Shown in pieces: positions 7,048 to 15,500 of a DNA stretch of 64,000 nucleotides. The notes under the pieces were generated by a model, which was given only the letters and a program-made list of their open reading frames with translations, did not search any database and had not been told where the DNA came from. The DNA comes from Pedobacter sp. Leaf41 (GTDB taxonomy: Bacteria; Bacteroidota; Bacteroidia; Sphingobacteriales; Sphingobacteriaceae). How positions within the stretch are numbered: the first letter of the stretch is position 1; the number at the start of each line of letters is the position of its first letter. The translations under genes and the position numbers were made by a program. The stretch is taken from contig NZ_LMLE01000011.1 of assembly GCF_001422545.1 (NCBI RefSeq), positions 62,001 to 126,000 on the forward strand, read 5' to 3'.

Positions 7048-7887
7048 ATGCTAAAATTTAAAGATTACATAATGCCCAATATTGGGTTGTTTTTTAGGCA
7101 TAAAAATTCAATAGATATCTTTATAGAAGATAATTACGATGAAGAATTTTATAAAGCATTACTTTCAAGAGTTTTCCAAGGATCTAGCTACCAAATAAAT
7201 AAGCTTATCGCACTAGGCTGTAAAGAAAATGTGAAAAATGCCTGCAAAGCTGACCAGACAGCTAGAAGGCAAAAACGTATTTACTTAGTGGATGGCGACT
7301 TGGAACTAATTACTGATAGTAACGAAAAAGGGCTAAAGCATTATTATGTTCAGGAAAAATATTGTGTAGAAAACAATCTATTGCATAAATCTTCAATAAT
7401 TGAAATTCTACATGACCACATGTCTGTTGATAAAGTTAAAATAGAAAAGCAATTAGGATTTGAGAATTGGCTTAAAGGTTTATCTAGGCCACTAATAGAA
7501 CTTTTTTTAAACTATGCAATTTGCAAAAAAATTAAACCAACTGTTCAAACTGTTGCTTTTGGTGTAGGCAAACTCTGTACTGAGGTTAAAAAGGTTGCTA
7601 TTCTAGATGAGAATAAAGTTAATGCCAGAATTGACACAATTAAAACTGAGATCTTAACGGAAATTTCTGAGGAAGAATACAATGAGTTGATTTATGATTT
7701 GCGGTGCAAATGGCCTGTTTCAATCGAAACTCTTATAACAATTGTATCAGCTAAGGACTACTTACTCCCTTTACTTGAATTTAGATTTCATAAGCTAAAA
7801 TCGGTTAAGATGAAAAGAGAAACCCTGAGACTAAGGCTGGCAAAACTATGTAATGTTGAAGAATTGATGGAATTGATGATTGCATAA
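7048..7887 (+). CDS. DUF4435 / TOPRIM protein, AriB-like effector
   Basis: The 279-aa protein starts 6 nt after the ATPase gene. A TOPRIM-like core is visible: a glutamate after a beta strand (IFIED, E27), a GCKENV segment near residue 57 and a DxD pair in YLVDGDLE (D82, D84). The YCVENNLL motif, typical of DUF4435, follows. In PARIS the AriB protein is released by AriA after it senses a phage anti-restriction protein, and it acts as a tRNA-cleaving toxin. That mechanism is known for the characterised homologue and is only inferred here. The C-terminal half is helical and lysine-rich. All putative metal-binding acidic residues are present, so the effector looks intact. Confidence 0.75.
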   Translation: MLKFKDYIMPNIGLFFRHKNSIDIFIEDNYDEEFYKALLSRVFQGSSYQINKLIALGCKENVKNACKADQTARRQKRIYLVDGDLELITDSNEKGLKHYYVQEKYCVENNLLHKSSIIEILHDHMSVDKVKIEKQLGFENWLKGLSRPLIELFLNYAICKKIKPTVQTVAFGVGKLCTEVKKVAILDENKVNARIDTIKTEILTEISEEEYNELIYDLRCKWPVSIETLITIVSAKDYLLPLLEFRFHKLKSVKMKRETLRLRLAKLCNVEELMELMIA

Positions 7888-7892
7888 AATAT

Positions 7893-9020
7893 TCATCTTA
7901 TTTCTGGCATTACATCTCTTAATTCATCATTATTAGCCTCTCCAAGCCCTCTCAAATACTTAAGAGTCACAATCATGTTAGAGTGACCTAAAAGCTGCTG
8001 TAGGATATTTAAATCCTTTGTTTTTCTGTAAACTTGAACTGCTGCTGTGTGTCTAAATGAGTATAATGTTTGATGTTTTTGAATAAGACCTGTTTTGAGC
8101 ATTTGGGTTTTAGCTCTTGACCATTGTGTTTTAAAATAATCATCATTAAATGGTTCTGATGTTAATGTGAAGATATTTGTATCAGCTTCAGTATATGAGG
8201 TTACTCTTTTGCCTAATTCTTGTTTTAAATAGTCTGGAATGAAAACGGTTCTTACTCGACCTCCTTTGTTTTCTGATCCCGATAACTGGATTTGTGTCAA
8301 GTCTGTAGACAAATGTTTACGCTTTAAAAATCTCACTTCTTGATGTGGCCTCAATAAACACCCATATGTTATTAGTGCGCATAAATAAAGGTTGTAATAA
8401 TTTAACCTCAAAAAATCTAGTACGTTTTTCAGTTGATCATCTTGGTATATTTCATGTAGTTTAGCTTTAACCTTTTGTTTTGCTGTTTTTCCTACTGGGT
8501 TTTTGGTGATTAAATCTTTCCTGACAAACTCTGAAAAGAAAATTGATAGTGAGCATCTTTTGTTCATGTAACTACGGCCAGAGCTTTTGAATTGATTTAA
8601 AAATTCATCAATTATAGATAATGGTATTTCCTTTATATCTTTTTCTAATAATGTATTAGGTATATATTCCAGGAATTGCTCACATATTTTTTTTAAATCT
8701 CTTTTGTAAAATTTGCTGTAGGGAGAATCAAGTTTCTCAGTAAGAACATCATTGAATGCTTTTTTTATAGATATATCATCTGGTACTACTTCTTCTAATA
8801 CTAATGGATTCCAGTTATTGTGAAGAGCTTTAGTATAGGCAGATTGTAGGTTGTTCAATAACTTATTCCTCTCTCTAATACTTTTGGCATGATTGGGGAA
8901 AATTTGTAGATTAAGTTTTTTGCCGTTGTAAAATTTATAACGGACATTGTTAAAGTAGAAGTAAATAAATGAACGTGACTTTAAATCATCGTTGGTTGAA
9001 ATTTGAGGTGCTGTAAACAT
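7893..9020 (-). CDS. Tyrosine recombinase / integrase of the element
   Basis: The 375-aa protein has an N-terminal SAM-like core-binding region and a catalytic domain with the expected motifs: first Arg in CLLRPHQEV, the beta-hairpin lysine region near SENKGGRVR, FRHTAA, LLGHSN, and the nucleophile Tyr in TLKYLRGL. The usual His of the H-x-x-R box reads Tyr (YSFRHT), a variation I consider common in Bacteroidota transposon integrases. The gene ends 6 bp from ariB, tail to tail, and starts about 160 bp from the broken tRNA-Met, the expected place of an integrase relative to its att site. Confidence 0.9.
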   Translation of the reverse strand: MFTAPQISTNDDLKSRSFIYFYFNNVRYKFYNGKKLNLQIFPNHAKSIRERNKLLNNLQSAYTKALHNNWNPLVLEEVVPDDISIKKAFNDVLTEKLDSPYSKFYKRDLKKICEQFLEYIPNTLLEKDIKEIPLSIIDEFLNQFKSSGRSYMNKRCSLSIFFSEFVRKDLITKNPVGKTAKQKVKAKLHEIYQDDQLKNVLDFLRLNYYNLYLCALITYGCLLRPHQEVRFLKRKHLSTDLTQIQLSGSENKGGRVRTVFIPDYLKQELGKRVTSYTEADTNIFTLTSEPFNDDYFKTQWSRAKTQMLKTGLIQKHQTLYSFRHTAAVQVYRKTKDLNILQQLLGHSNMIVTLKYLRGLGEANNDELRDVMPEIR

Positions 9021-9179
9021 AGATCTGAAGATTATGTAAATAACAGCAACTGCTATTTAAGGCCTATCAATTGCAGTAGTAGAATTCAGATTTTAAATCA
9101 AAGTCTCATCTGTGTATCAAAACAGAATTTTTGGCTTAAATGTGTTGTTTCTGATGCTTAAATTGATATCTAGAAAGGG

Positions 9180-9218
9180 TTATGAATCCTGCGCTCTAAC
9201 CATCTGAGCTACCCCGCC
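9180..9218 (-). tRNA. 5' half of a tRNA-Met (CAT), truncated at the integration site
   Basis: Read on the minus strand from 9218, the sequence gives a 7-nt acceptor arm GGCGGGG, TA, the D stem GCTC...GAGC, the anticodon 5' strand CAGGA and the loop TTCATAA with anticodon CAT at 9184-9182. After the loop the sequence turns to CCCTTTCTAG and does not pair to complete the anticodon arm. There is also no T arm. It is a non-functional 5' fragment and probably one attachment end of the element. The complete copy would then lie outside the window at the left end. Confidence 0.8.
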
Positions 9219-9312
9219 GGATAAAAATATTTGCTTATATTATCAAATATTTAGGTGGTTATTTTTTGGAGTTGCAAATATAGAATAAATTACCTTTCTT
9301 TAGAAAAATAAA
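9219..9312. other. Short AT-rich spacer between the tRNA fragment and the first core gene
   Basis: About 90 bp holding no recognisable gene. It would contain the promoter of the tRNA (minus strand) and of the START-like gene (plus strand). I see no clean TAnnTTTG box. Confidence 0.4.
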
Positions 9313-9690
9313 ATAAAAAAAATACGTCCGGATATATTCTACGAGGTTAAATCGTCACCACGAATTTTGTATAGCTTTATAAGTGAGCCAAATGGCTTAT
9401 CGCAATGGTTTGCCGATGATGTAAATTTCCGTGATCAGGTTTATACCTTCACTTGGGACGACGAACAGCTTAAAGCGAAGCTTGTTTCTATCAAAGAGAA
9501 TAAATTAGTGAAGTTTAAATGGCTTGATGATGAGCCGCAGTGCTATTTCGAAATGGAAATTGTGCAGGATGAACTTACTAATGATGTTGCTCTTGCCATA
9601 ACCGATTTTACCACCGATGATTTATTGGCAGAGAAAAAATTGATTTGGGATAACCAAATTGACTATTTGATTAGCGTTTTAGGTGCATAG
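9313..9690 (+). CDS. START-like domain protein without a canonical start codon
   Basis: From TTG 9367 the ORF gives 107 aa (YSFISEPNGLSQWFADDV...), a START/AHSA1-like fold as found in conserved small Bacteroidota proteins. The reading frame is already coding upstream: the codons before TTG read RPDIFYEVKSSPRIL, which supplies the first beta strand that the fold needs. No ATG, GTG or TTG exists between the in-frame TAG at 9301-9303 and 9367. The most natural full start would be an ATA codon (9313 or 9322), giving about 122-125 aa. Function is unknown; related proteins bind hydrophobic ligands. The absence of a start may be real or may reflect a point change or A-tract error. Confidence 0.65.
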   Translation: MKKIRPDIFYEVKSSPRILYSFISEPNGLSQWFADDVNFRDQVYTFTWDDEQLKAKLVSIKENKLVKFKWLDDEPQCYFEMEIVQDELTNDVALAITDFTTDDLLAEKKLIWDNQIDYLISVLGA

Positions 9691-9707
9691 TTTAACGCTG
9701 CATTGCT

Positions 9708-9715
9708 TACCTTTG
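9708..9715 (+). promoter_or_regulatory. -7 box (TACCTTTG) directly before the LptF/G gene
   Basis: TACCTTTG fits TAnnTTTG. It ends only 4 nt before the GTG at 9720, so the transcript would be leaderless or nearly so. No convincing -33 TTTG is seen. Confidence 0.5.
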
Positions 9716-9719
9716 TAGG

Positions 9720-11144
9720 GTGAAAAAAATACATCTTCTTCTTATTAAAGCATTCATTAGGCCTTTCCTTGCCACATTTTTCGTGGTAATGTTTATTCTT
9801 TTGATGTTTTTTCTATTTAAGTGGATTGATGATCTGATTGGTAAAGGCTTCGAATGGTACACCATTTTGGAACTGATGTGTTATGCTTCGGCAGCCAATG
9901 TAGCCATGGCGTTGCCGCTCTCTGTACTGCTTTCTTCTATCATGACATTCGGAACGCTAGGTGAGAATTACGAACTTGTCGCCATAAAATCTGCAGGAAT
10001 TTCGCTTCAAAAGGCCATGAGGCCACTCTTTGTGGTGATTATTATGCTCACCATCGGCTCTTTTCTGTTTTCGAATTATATGCTTCCAAAAGCCAATTTG
10101 AAATTTAGCTCGTTATTGTACGATGTTCGAAATAAAAAGTTGGCCTTCTTGATCAAGCCCGGAGTCTTCAATAATAGCATTCCTAATTATTCCATTCGTG
10201 TTGATGCTAAAGATGAGGATGGAACGCTACATGGCATCATGATTTATGATCATAAAGGTACTAACGGCATTCCAAAAGTAATCATGGCCAAAGAAGGGCA
10301 AATGAATAAAACTACTGACGGTAAATTTTTGGTCTTAGAGCTTAAGGATGGCGTTCAGTACGAAGAGCAATCTAACACGAGCGGAGCTTATAATCCCCGG
10401 CAAGTTTTATATCGGAGCAGATTTAAAGAAACTGCGCCTAAGTTTGATCTCTCCTCTTTTGAAATGAACAGGACTGATCCGAATGCTTTCGGAAACAGCA
10501 CCCCAATGCTAAATCTCAAAGGCATTGCTAAAAAAAGAGATTCATTAACGAAGCAACTCGATACACTTAACAGGCAATCAAGCCGTGTGGCAAGCAATAC
10601 CTTCAAACAATTTAACACCACCAAAGGATATACTAAAGTTAAAATTGCTCCTATTGTTATTGGCGAGGTTACTTTAAAATCTATTCCTAACGGAAGTAGA
10701 AAAACAGCAGTTGATAATGCATCGAACATCGTTTCCGGGATGGTGCAAAATCTTTCGAACACGGTGCCCAGATATGATGATTTGATGGGTGAAATTATCT
10801 TTACCCGGATAGAATACCAACGTAAATTTACGCTTGCCGCCTCTTGTATCCTGCTGTTCTTTATTGGTGCTCCTCTGGGTGCTATTATCAGAAAGGGCGG
10901 AATGGGATTACCTGTGGTTATTGCTATTTCCTTCTTTTTGGTCTATCATATCATCACTACCGTGGCCGAGAAATCTGCTAGGGAAGGTAACTTGAACCCC
11001 ATATTTGCCATGTGGATTGCCGTTATTGTGCTATCGCCATTGGCTGCATTTTTAACTTATAAAGCCACTGTTGATTCTGCACTGTTTGACGTAAACTATT
11101 ATAAACAGTTTTTTAAAAAACTCCTTCGAATCACACAGAAATAA
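9720..11144 (+). CDS. LptF/LptG-family lipopolysaccharide export permease
   Basis: The 474-aa protein has three hydrophobic helices in the first 110 residues, a large soluble beta-rich part (about 130-370), and three more helices near the C terminus. This is the YjgP/YjgQ layout of the permeases that pull LPS from the inner membrane with the LptB ATPase. The region 260-340 is Ser/Thr/Asn-rich and longer than in E. coli, as in other Bacteroidota. The start is a GTG just after a -7 box. No lptB or second permease lies beside it. LptF and LptG cannot be separated by eye, so no symbol is given. Confidence 0.88.
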   Translation: MKKIHLLLIKAFIRPFLATFFVVMFILLMFFLFKWIDDLIGKGFEWYTILELMCYASAANVAMALPLSVLLSSIMTFGTLGENYELVAIKSAGISLQKAMRPLFVVIIMLTIGSFLFSNYMLPKANLKFSSLLYDVRNKKLAFLIKPGVFNNSIPNYSIRVDAKDEDGTLHGIMIYDHKGTNGIPKVIMAKEGQMNKTTDGKFLVLELKDGVQYEEQSNTSGAYNPRQVLYRSRFKETAPKFDLSSFEMNRTDPNAFGNSTPMLNLKGIAKKRDSLTKQLDTLNRQSSRVASNTFKQFNTTKGYTKVKIAPIVIGEVTLKSIPNGSRKTAVDNASNIVSGMVQNLSNTVPRYDDLMGEIIFTRIEYQRKFTLAASCILLFFIGAPLGAIIRKGGMGLPVVIAISFFLVYHIITTVAEKSAREGNLNPIFAMWIAVIVLSPLAAFLTYKATVDSALFDVNYYKQFFKKLLRITQK

Positions 11145-11203
11145 GCCCAAATATCATTTACTTCCAGATGATATTTATTTCACCAAATTGCTCATTTAGA
11201 TTG

Positions 11204-11211
11204 TACCTTTG
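11204..11211 (+). promoter_or_regulatory. -7 box (TACCTTTG) for ribBA
   Basis: TACCTTTG matches the Bacteroidota -7 consensus and lies 72 nt upstream of the ribBA ATG at 11284. The leader is short, and I see none of the conserved blocks of an FMN riboswitch. Confidence 0.5.
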
Positions 11212-11283
11212 TACCTGTAAAACATTAGTGAAATAACCTGTTTCGGGCGAAGCTAATTGTATTACCTATATGCTTTTATACAA

Positions 11284-12495
11284 ATGCAAACAAAATTAAA
11301 CACCATAGAAGAGGCGATAGCCGACATCAAAGCTGGTAAAGTGATCATCGTTGTAGATGATGAAAATAGAGAAAACGAAGGTGACTTTTTAACTGCAGCA
11401 GAGAATGCCACGCCAGAAGTGATCAACTTCATGGCAACCTATGGGCGAGGTTTAATTTGCGCTCCGCTCACTGAAGAGCGTTGTAAAGAATTAAAACTTG
11501 ATTTAATGGTGGGTAAAAATACCGCCGCTTACGAAACTAATTTTACAGTATCAGTGGATTTAGTTGGTCATGGTTGTACCACTGGAATTTCTGCCAGCGA
11601 CAGATCGAAGACAATGTTGGCACTCGTTAACCCTAAAACCGATCCGGAAGAATTGGGTAGACCAGGACATATCTTTCCTTTGATAGCTAAAGATGGTGGG
11701 GTAATTCGCCGTGCCGGTCATACAGAAGCCGCAGTAGATTTAGCCCGCCTTGCCGGGATGAAGCCTGCGGGTTTATTGGTAGAGATTTTGAAAGAAGATG
11801 GCGAAATGGCCAGACTCCCGGATTTAATGAAGATTGCCGAGCAGCATCAGTTAAAAATTATTTCGATTGAAGATTTAATCGCTTATCGTTTGAATATTGA
11901 TAGTTTAATTAAGAAAGAAGTTACTATTGATTTACCTACGGCGTGGGGCGATTTTAAAATGAGCGCTTATACTCAATTGGACAATGGTGCTACCCATTTG
12001 GCTATATCAAAAGGCGAATGGGGACCTGATGAACCAATTTTGGCTCGTGTGCATAGTTCATGTGTAACTGGTGATATCTTTGGTTCTTGTAGATGCGACT
12101 GCGGACCTCAATTGCACAAAGCTTTGGAAATGATTCAAAAGGAAGGCAAAGGAATCGTTGTTTACATGAATCAAGAGGGCAGAGGTATTGGACTCATAAA
12201 CAAACTTCGCTCTTACAATCTACAGGATGCAGGTTTTGATACGGTTGAAGCCAATATTAAACTGGGTTTCAAAGGTGATGAACGCGATTATGGCGTTGGG
12301 GCTCAAATTTTAAGATCGGAGGGCGTAACTAAAATGCGCTTAATGACTAACAACCCTACAAAAAGAGCCGGGCTAATTGGCTATGGTCTCGAAGCGGTAG
12401 AAAACATTCCAATCGAAATTGAAAGTAACGTTCACAATGAGCGCTATTTGAAAACAAAAAGAGATAAAATGGGTCATTCTATCATGAAAGGATAG
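11284..12495 (+). CDS. ribBA: Bifunctional DHBP synthase / GTP cyclohydrolase II
   Basis: This 403-aa enzyme starts both branches of riboflavin synthesis. The N-terminal half is 3,4-dihydroxy-2-butanone-4-phosphate synthase, with the acidic loop DDENRENEGDF (25-35) and GCTTGISASDRS. The C-terminal half is GTP cyclohydrolase II, with the zinc cysteines in SSCVTGDIFGSCRCDCG and the motif NQEGRGIGL. I chose the ATG at 11284 (MQTKLNTIEEA) because the in-frame extension back to 11257 adds only a non-conserved peptide. It appears monocistronic, and a converging hairpin follows at 12507-12538. Confidence 0.95.
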   Translation: MQTKLNTIEEAIADIKAGKVIIVVDDENRENEGDFLTAAENATPEVINFMATYGRGLICAPLTEERCKELKLDLMVGKNTAAYETNFTVSVDLVGHGCTTGISASDRSKTMLALVNPKTDPEELGRPGHIFPLIAKDGGVIRRAGHTEAAVDLARLAGMKPAGLLVEILKEDGEMARLPDLMKIAEQHQLKIISIEDLIAYRLNIDSLIKKEVTIDLPTAWGDFKMSAYTQLDNGATHLAISKGEWGPDEPILARVHSSCVTGDIFGSCRCDCGPQLHKALEMIQKEGKGIVVYMNQEGRGIGLINKLRSYNLQDAGFDTVEANIKLGFKGDERDYGVGAQILRSEGVTKMRLMTNNPTKRAGLIGYGLEAVENIPIEIESNVHNERYLKTKRDKMGHSIMKG

Positions 12496-12506
12496 GTTGA
12501 TTTTTG

Positions 12507-12538
12507 GTTGGCAATTTTCAGTTAATAAAATTGCCAAC
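12507..12538. terminator. Bidirectional hairpin between convergent ribBA and the TamB-like gene
   Basis: Arms 12507-12518 (GTTGGCAATTTT) and 12527-12538 (AAAATTGCCAAC) pair over 12 bp with an 8-nt loop. It lies between two converging genes. The T-tract is short, so termination strength is uncertain. Confidence 0.55.
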
Positions 12539-12592
12539 TAACATTTAAATTTTGTAGTTATTAGCTGCTTACTTAAAAATTCTATCGAAAAC

Positions 12593-15500
12593 CTACCTCC
12601 GCTGATTACCCTTACTTTGATTAATAATCGCTTCTTTATTAATTGATTTATTCGTTTTAACAGGCGATTCACTTTGCTTTCTTCTCAAGTTTCTGCGGTA
12701 AGCTCCGGTAATCTTTTGAATAAATTCTTTAAACGTATCAAACTGCTGGGTGTAAACTAAACCAAATGAAGTTACGTTCCTGTTTTGATCAATACCAGGG
12801 TTGGCAAAGATACTCTGGATCGTTGGTGGTTTATTGGCCACTTTACCCAACAAGCTACCATCTTTTCTGATTAAAAATAAACCTTCAACCTCGCCGCCAA
12901 CATTGCTTCTGTTAAAATCGATAATGGTAAAATCATTTAAGCTATTTCGATCTACAATACCAGCATTGATAATTAAACGATCATTAAAAAGTTTAACAGA
13001 TGCACTGGCTTCACTTAATGAACGTACGTTAAGATCGACAAAGTTTAAGTTTAATGAAGAAAGCACATTGTTAAATTGATTAAAAACCAACTCGGTAGCT
13101 GTACTGGTGGCGGTTGAGCTTAATTGGTTTCCAATAGATTCTCCGCCATTTCCTGGAGCAAAACTTCTTCTAATAATTAAACTGAAAGCTTGTAAGTTTA
13201 AATTATTTTGATCGCTAAAATAAGTTTGAAGTTCTTCTTTAATTGCGGGTTGGGCAGGAAAAAAGATATCCAGTTTAATATCTGGCTGTAGCAGCAATCC
13301 TGTTAAACCCATTTCTACTTCGGTGTTTACACGCTGGTTAGCATTACTGCTGGCATCTCTGTTCGCAGCTTTAAACAATTCGTTCAAGTTCGCCCGTAAC
13401 GCGTAAACGGCCTTTAAATTGATTTGTGCTGCGGTCGGGTTACCCGTCCATCGTATCGTACCTCCCTGCCTGATCTCAAATTTTTTGTTAATCACTTCTT
13501 GAGCCGTGAAGTCAAAACTACCCGTTTCAATGATATAATCACCAGACATTTCAAAATCACCTAAGCTATTGATGTTTAGGTTTAACTCGGCATTACCTTT
13601 GCCACTCAAATTGCCAAGTGTTGTATAAATATTTGCTGTTGTATTCGGGTCGATGGTAAGCTTAAATGTTAACGTTAAGCCATCGAAATTAGTGGTTTTC
13701 TTTACCACCTTACTCGAATCTCTACTGATGAAATTTATAAAATCCTTATCCGAAACCGTTTCCGAACTATTTAGTGGAAGATTGAAAACTGTGCCCTTTT
13801 CAGTTTTGGCTTTTATATCAATCTTCATTTTACTCGTAGGGCCAGTAAACTTAAACACCCCTGTACCGTAAGCTTTTCCAAAATAAACTGAATTGTCTTT
13901 TGAGGTCGTATTTAAAGCCATCAAACTGTTTGCGTTCACCGTTACATTCAAAGTAGGATCATCGAGATTATTCAGGTCTACTGTTCCTCTCGCAGTAGCT
14001 TCATGGCCCTCCAGATCGGCCAAGACAAAACCATCTGATGATTCGCCATCTAATAACACCACACTGTTTTCTATTTTTACCTCATCAGTAATTACATAAG
14101 TAGTTTTGAGATAATTCACCATCAATTGTCCCTTATCAAAAGCAACACTGCCATTAATTTCAGGTTTATCTAATTTTCCCTTAACGGTTAAGTCGGCAGA
14201 AATATCACCTTTAAGATTAGAAACAAGTTGTTTTACAAATGGCTCCAGAATCGTTAATTTGCTGTCGTTCATTCTAACATTCAGGTCGATCAGCTTCTCT
14301 TTTAAATCTAGATTTCCGGTGAGTTTAAAAGTTTCTGAATCCTCGGCCATGATTCGTGTGAAGACGTTTACTCTGTTGCTCTGATTATCGAAAGATGATG
14401 TATCGGTAAGGGTTCCAATATAAATATTATTGAAGGTAAGCGAATCGATTTTGAGGTCGTCGTTTACTTTTGGAGCTTTCAGAATGCCGTACAGATTAGT
14501 TGTTCCATTCACATTTCCGCTTAATTTCACGCCGAAACCCTTGGTAAAAGGATTAAGCGTTTTCAAATTAAAATCTTTAAAACCAACAGCGAGCAGATCT
14601 TTTTGATCTTCGGAAATTAAACCATCAATGGTTAATTGTTGAACTCCGTTCGTCAGATCGAAGTTACTGATCAAAGTTTTGCCATTATTTAAAGCAATGC
14701 GTACTTTCTCCTGAATGCGCCATTCTTCACTATTTATTTTTAAAATAGATGGCAAAATGCTTAGGCGTGCAACAGTATCCTGATTTTTAGTAAACTCTAC
14801 CAAGCCATTCAGATCGAGCTGGTTAGCTTCATCAGAATTGGACATTTTTACGTTGAACGAAAGACTGTCATTCCGAAGAATATTTGAAATATTTACATCT
14901 TTGATGAATAAGCTATCATTCAGCTGAACACGGTCTGAAGTAACGATCAGCTGCAACTGTTCTTTCGTCGTATTTTCATCCAGAATGATATTATTTACCA
15001 CTACGCCATTGTATTTCAATTTCCTTACGAAACCGTTTAAGGTAGCGGTATTATTTCGTGAATCGAAGTCCCCAATAAGCGTGGCACCTTCCTCCATTTC
15101 CAAACCAGGCGAAATAAACTGCGCTAATGGCTCAAATTTCTTCACCTGCAGATTAAACTTGAATATTTGATTTTTGAATTTAAAAATGTCAGCCCTAAGC
15201 GAGGGAACATACGTTTTGGCGATGGCTTTGTAGTAGGAAACGATGGAGTTTAAATCGTATTCACCACGAATACTTGCATCTAAAATATCTGATCGGATAT
15301 CCAATGTCCGATCTACTCCTGTACCCTTCGCTATCAATTGAAGTGAATCGACATGATAAATGCCCTTCGGATTTTGCAACCTAATCTCTTGGATAAGTAA
15401 GCTGCCTTCAATATTGTTTAGGTTTGTTCCTGAAAAATTTGTGCTAAACTTTGCATCAACCAACAACGAATCTCTTAAAAGTTTCAATGCTTTTAACCTA

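Larger units (their letters stand above)
1..9179. mobile_element. Integrated element at tRNA-Met, right part, with defence cargo
   Basis: The stretch runs from the left edge to a broken tRNA-Met gene. It holds a tyrosine recombinase next to the junction, a RepA-like ATPase with flanking direct repeats, a Sak4-like ATPase, a frameshifted mobile-element protein and two defence-type operons. It reads visibly more AT-rich than the core genes to its right and lacks housekeeping functions. The left boundary and second att site lie outside the window, so total size and type (integrative plasmid, ICE fragment or satellite) cannot be decided. No conjugation genes or phage structural genes are visible in this part. 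The assignment as one element is inference from gene content and the tRNA junction. Confidence 0.8.

Noticed and set aside
5662..7887. Gabija-type system
   Set aside because: The second gene is a DUF4435 protein, not a UvrD-like helicase, and the ATPase lacks a fused TOPRIM domain.
9021..9179. Integrase arm-type binding sites (ATCTGAA/TTCAGAT, 9023-9029 and 9085-9091)
   Set aside because: Only a 7-bp inverted pair without further copies; too weak to call.
11212..11283. Possible FMN riboswitch before ribBA
   Set aside because: The leader is only about 70 nt and shows none of the conserved RFN blocks.
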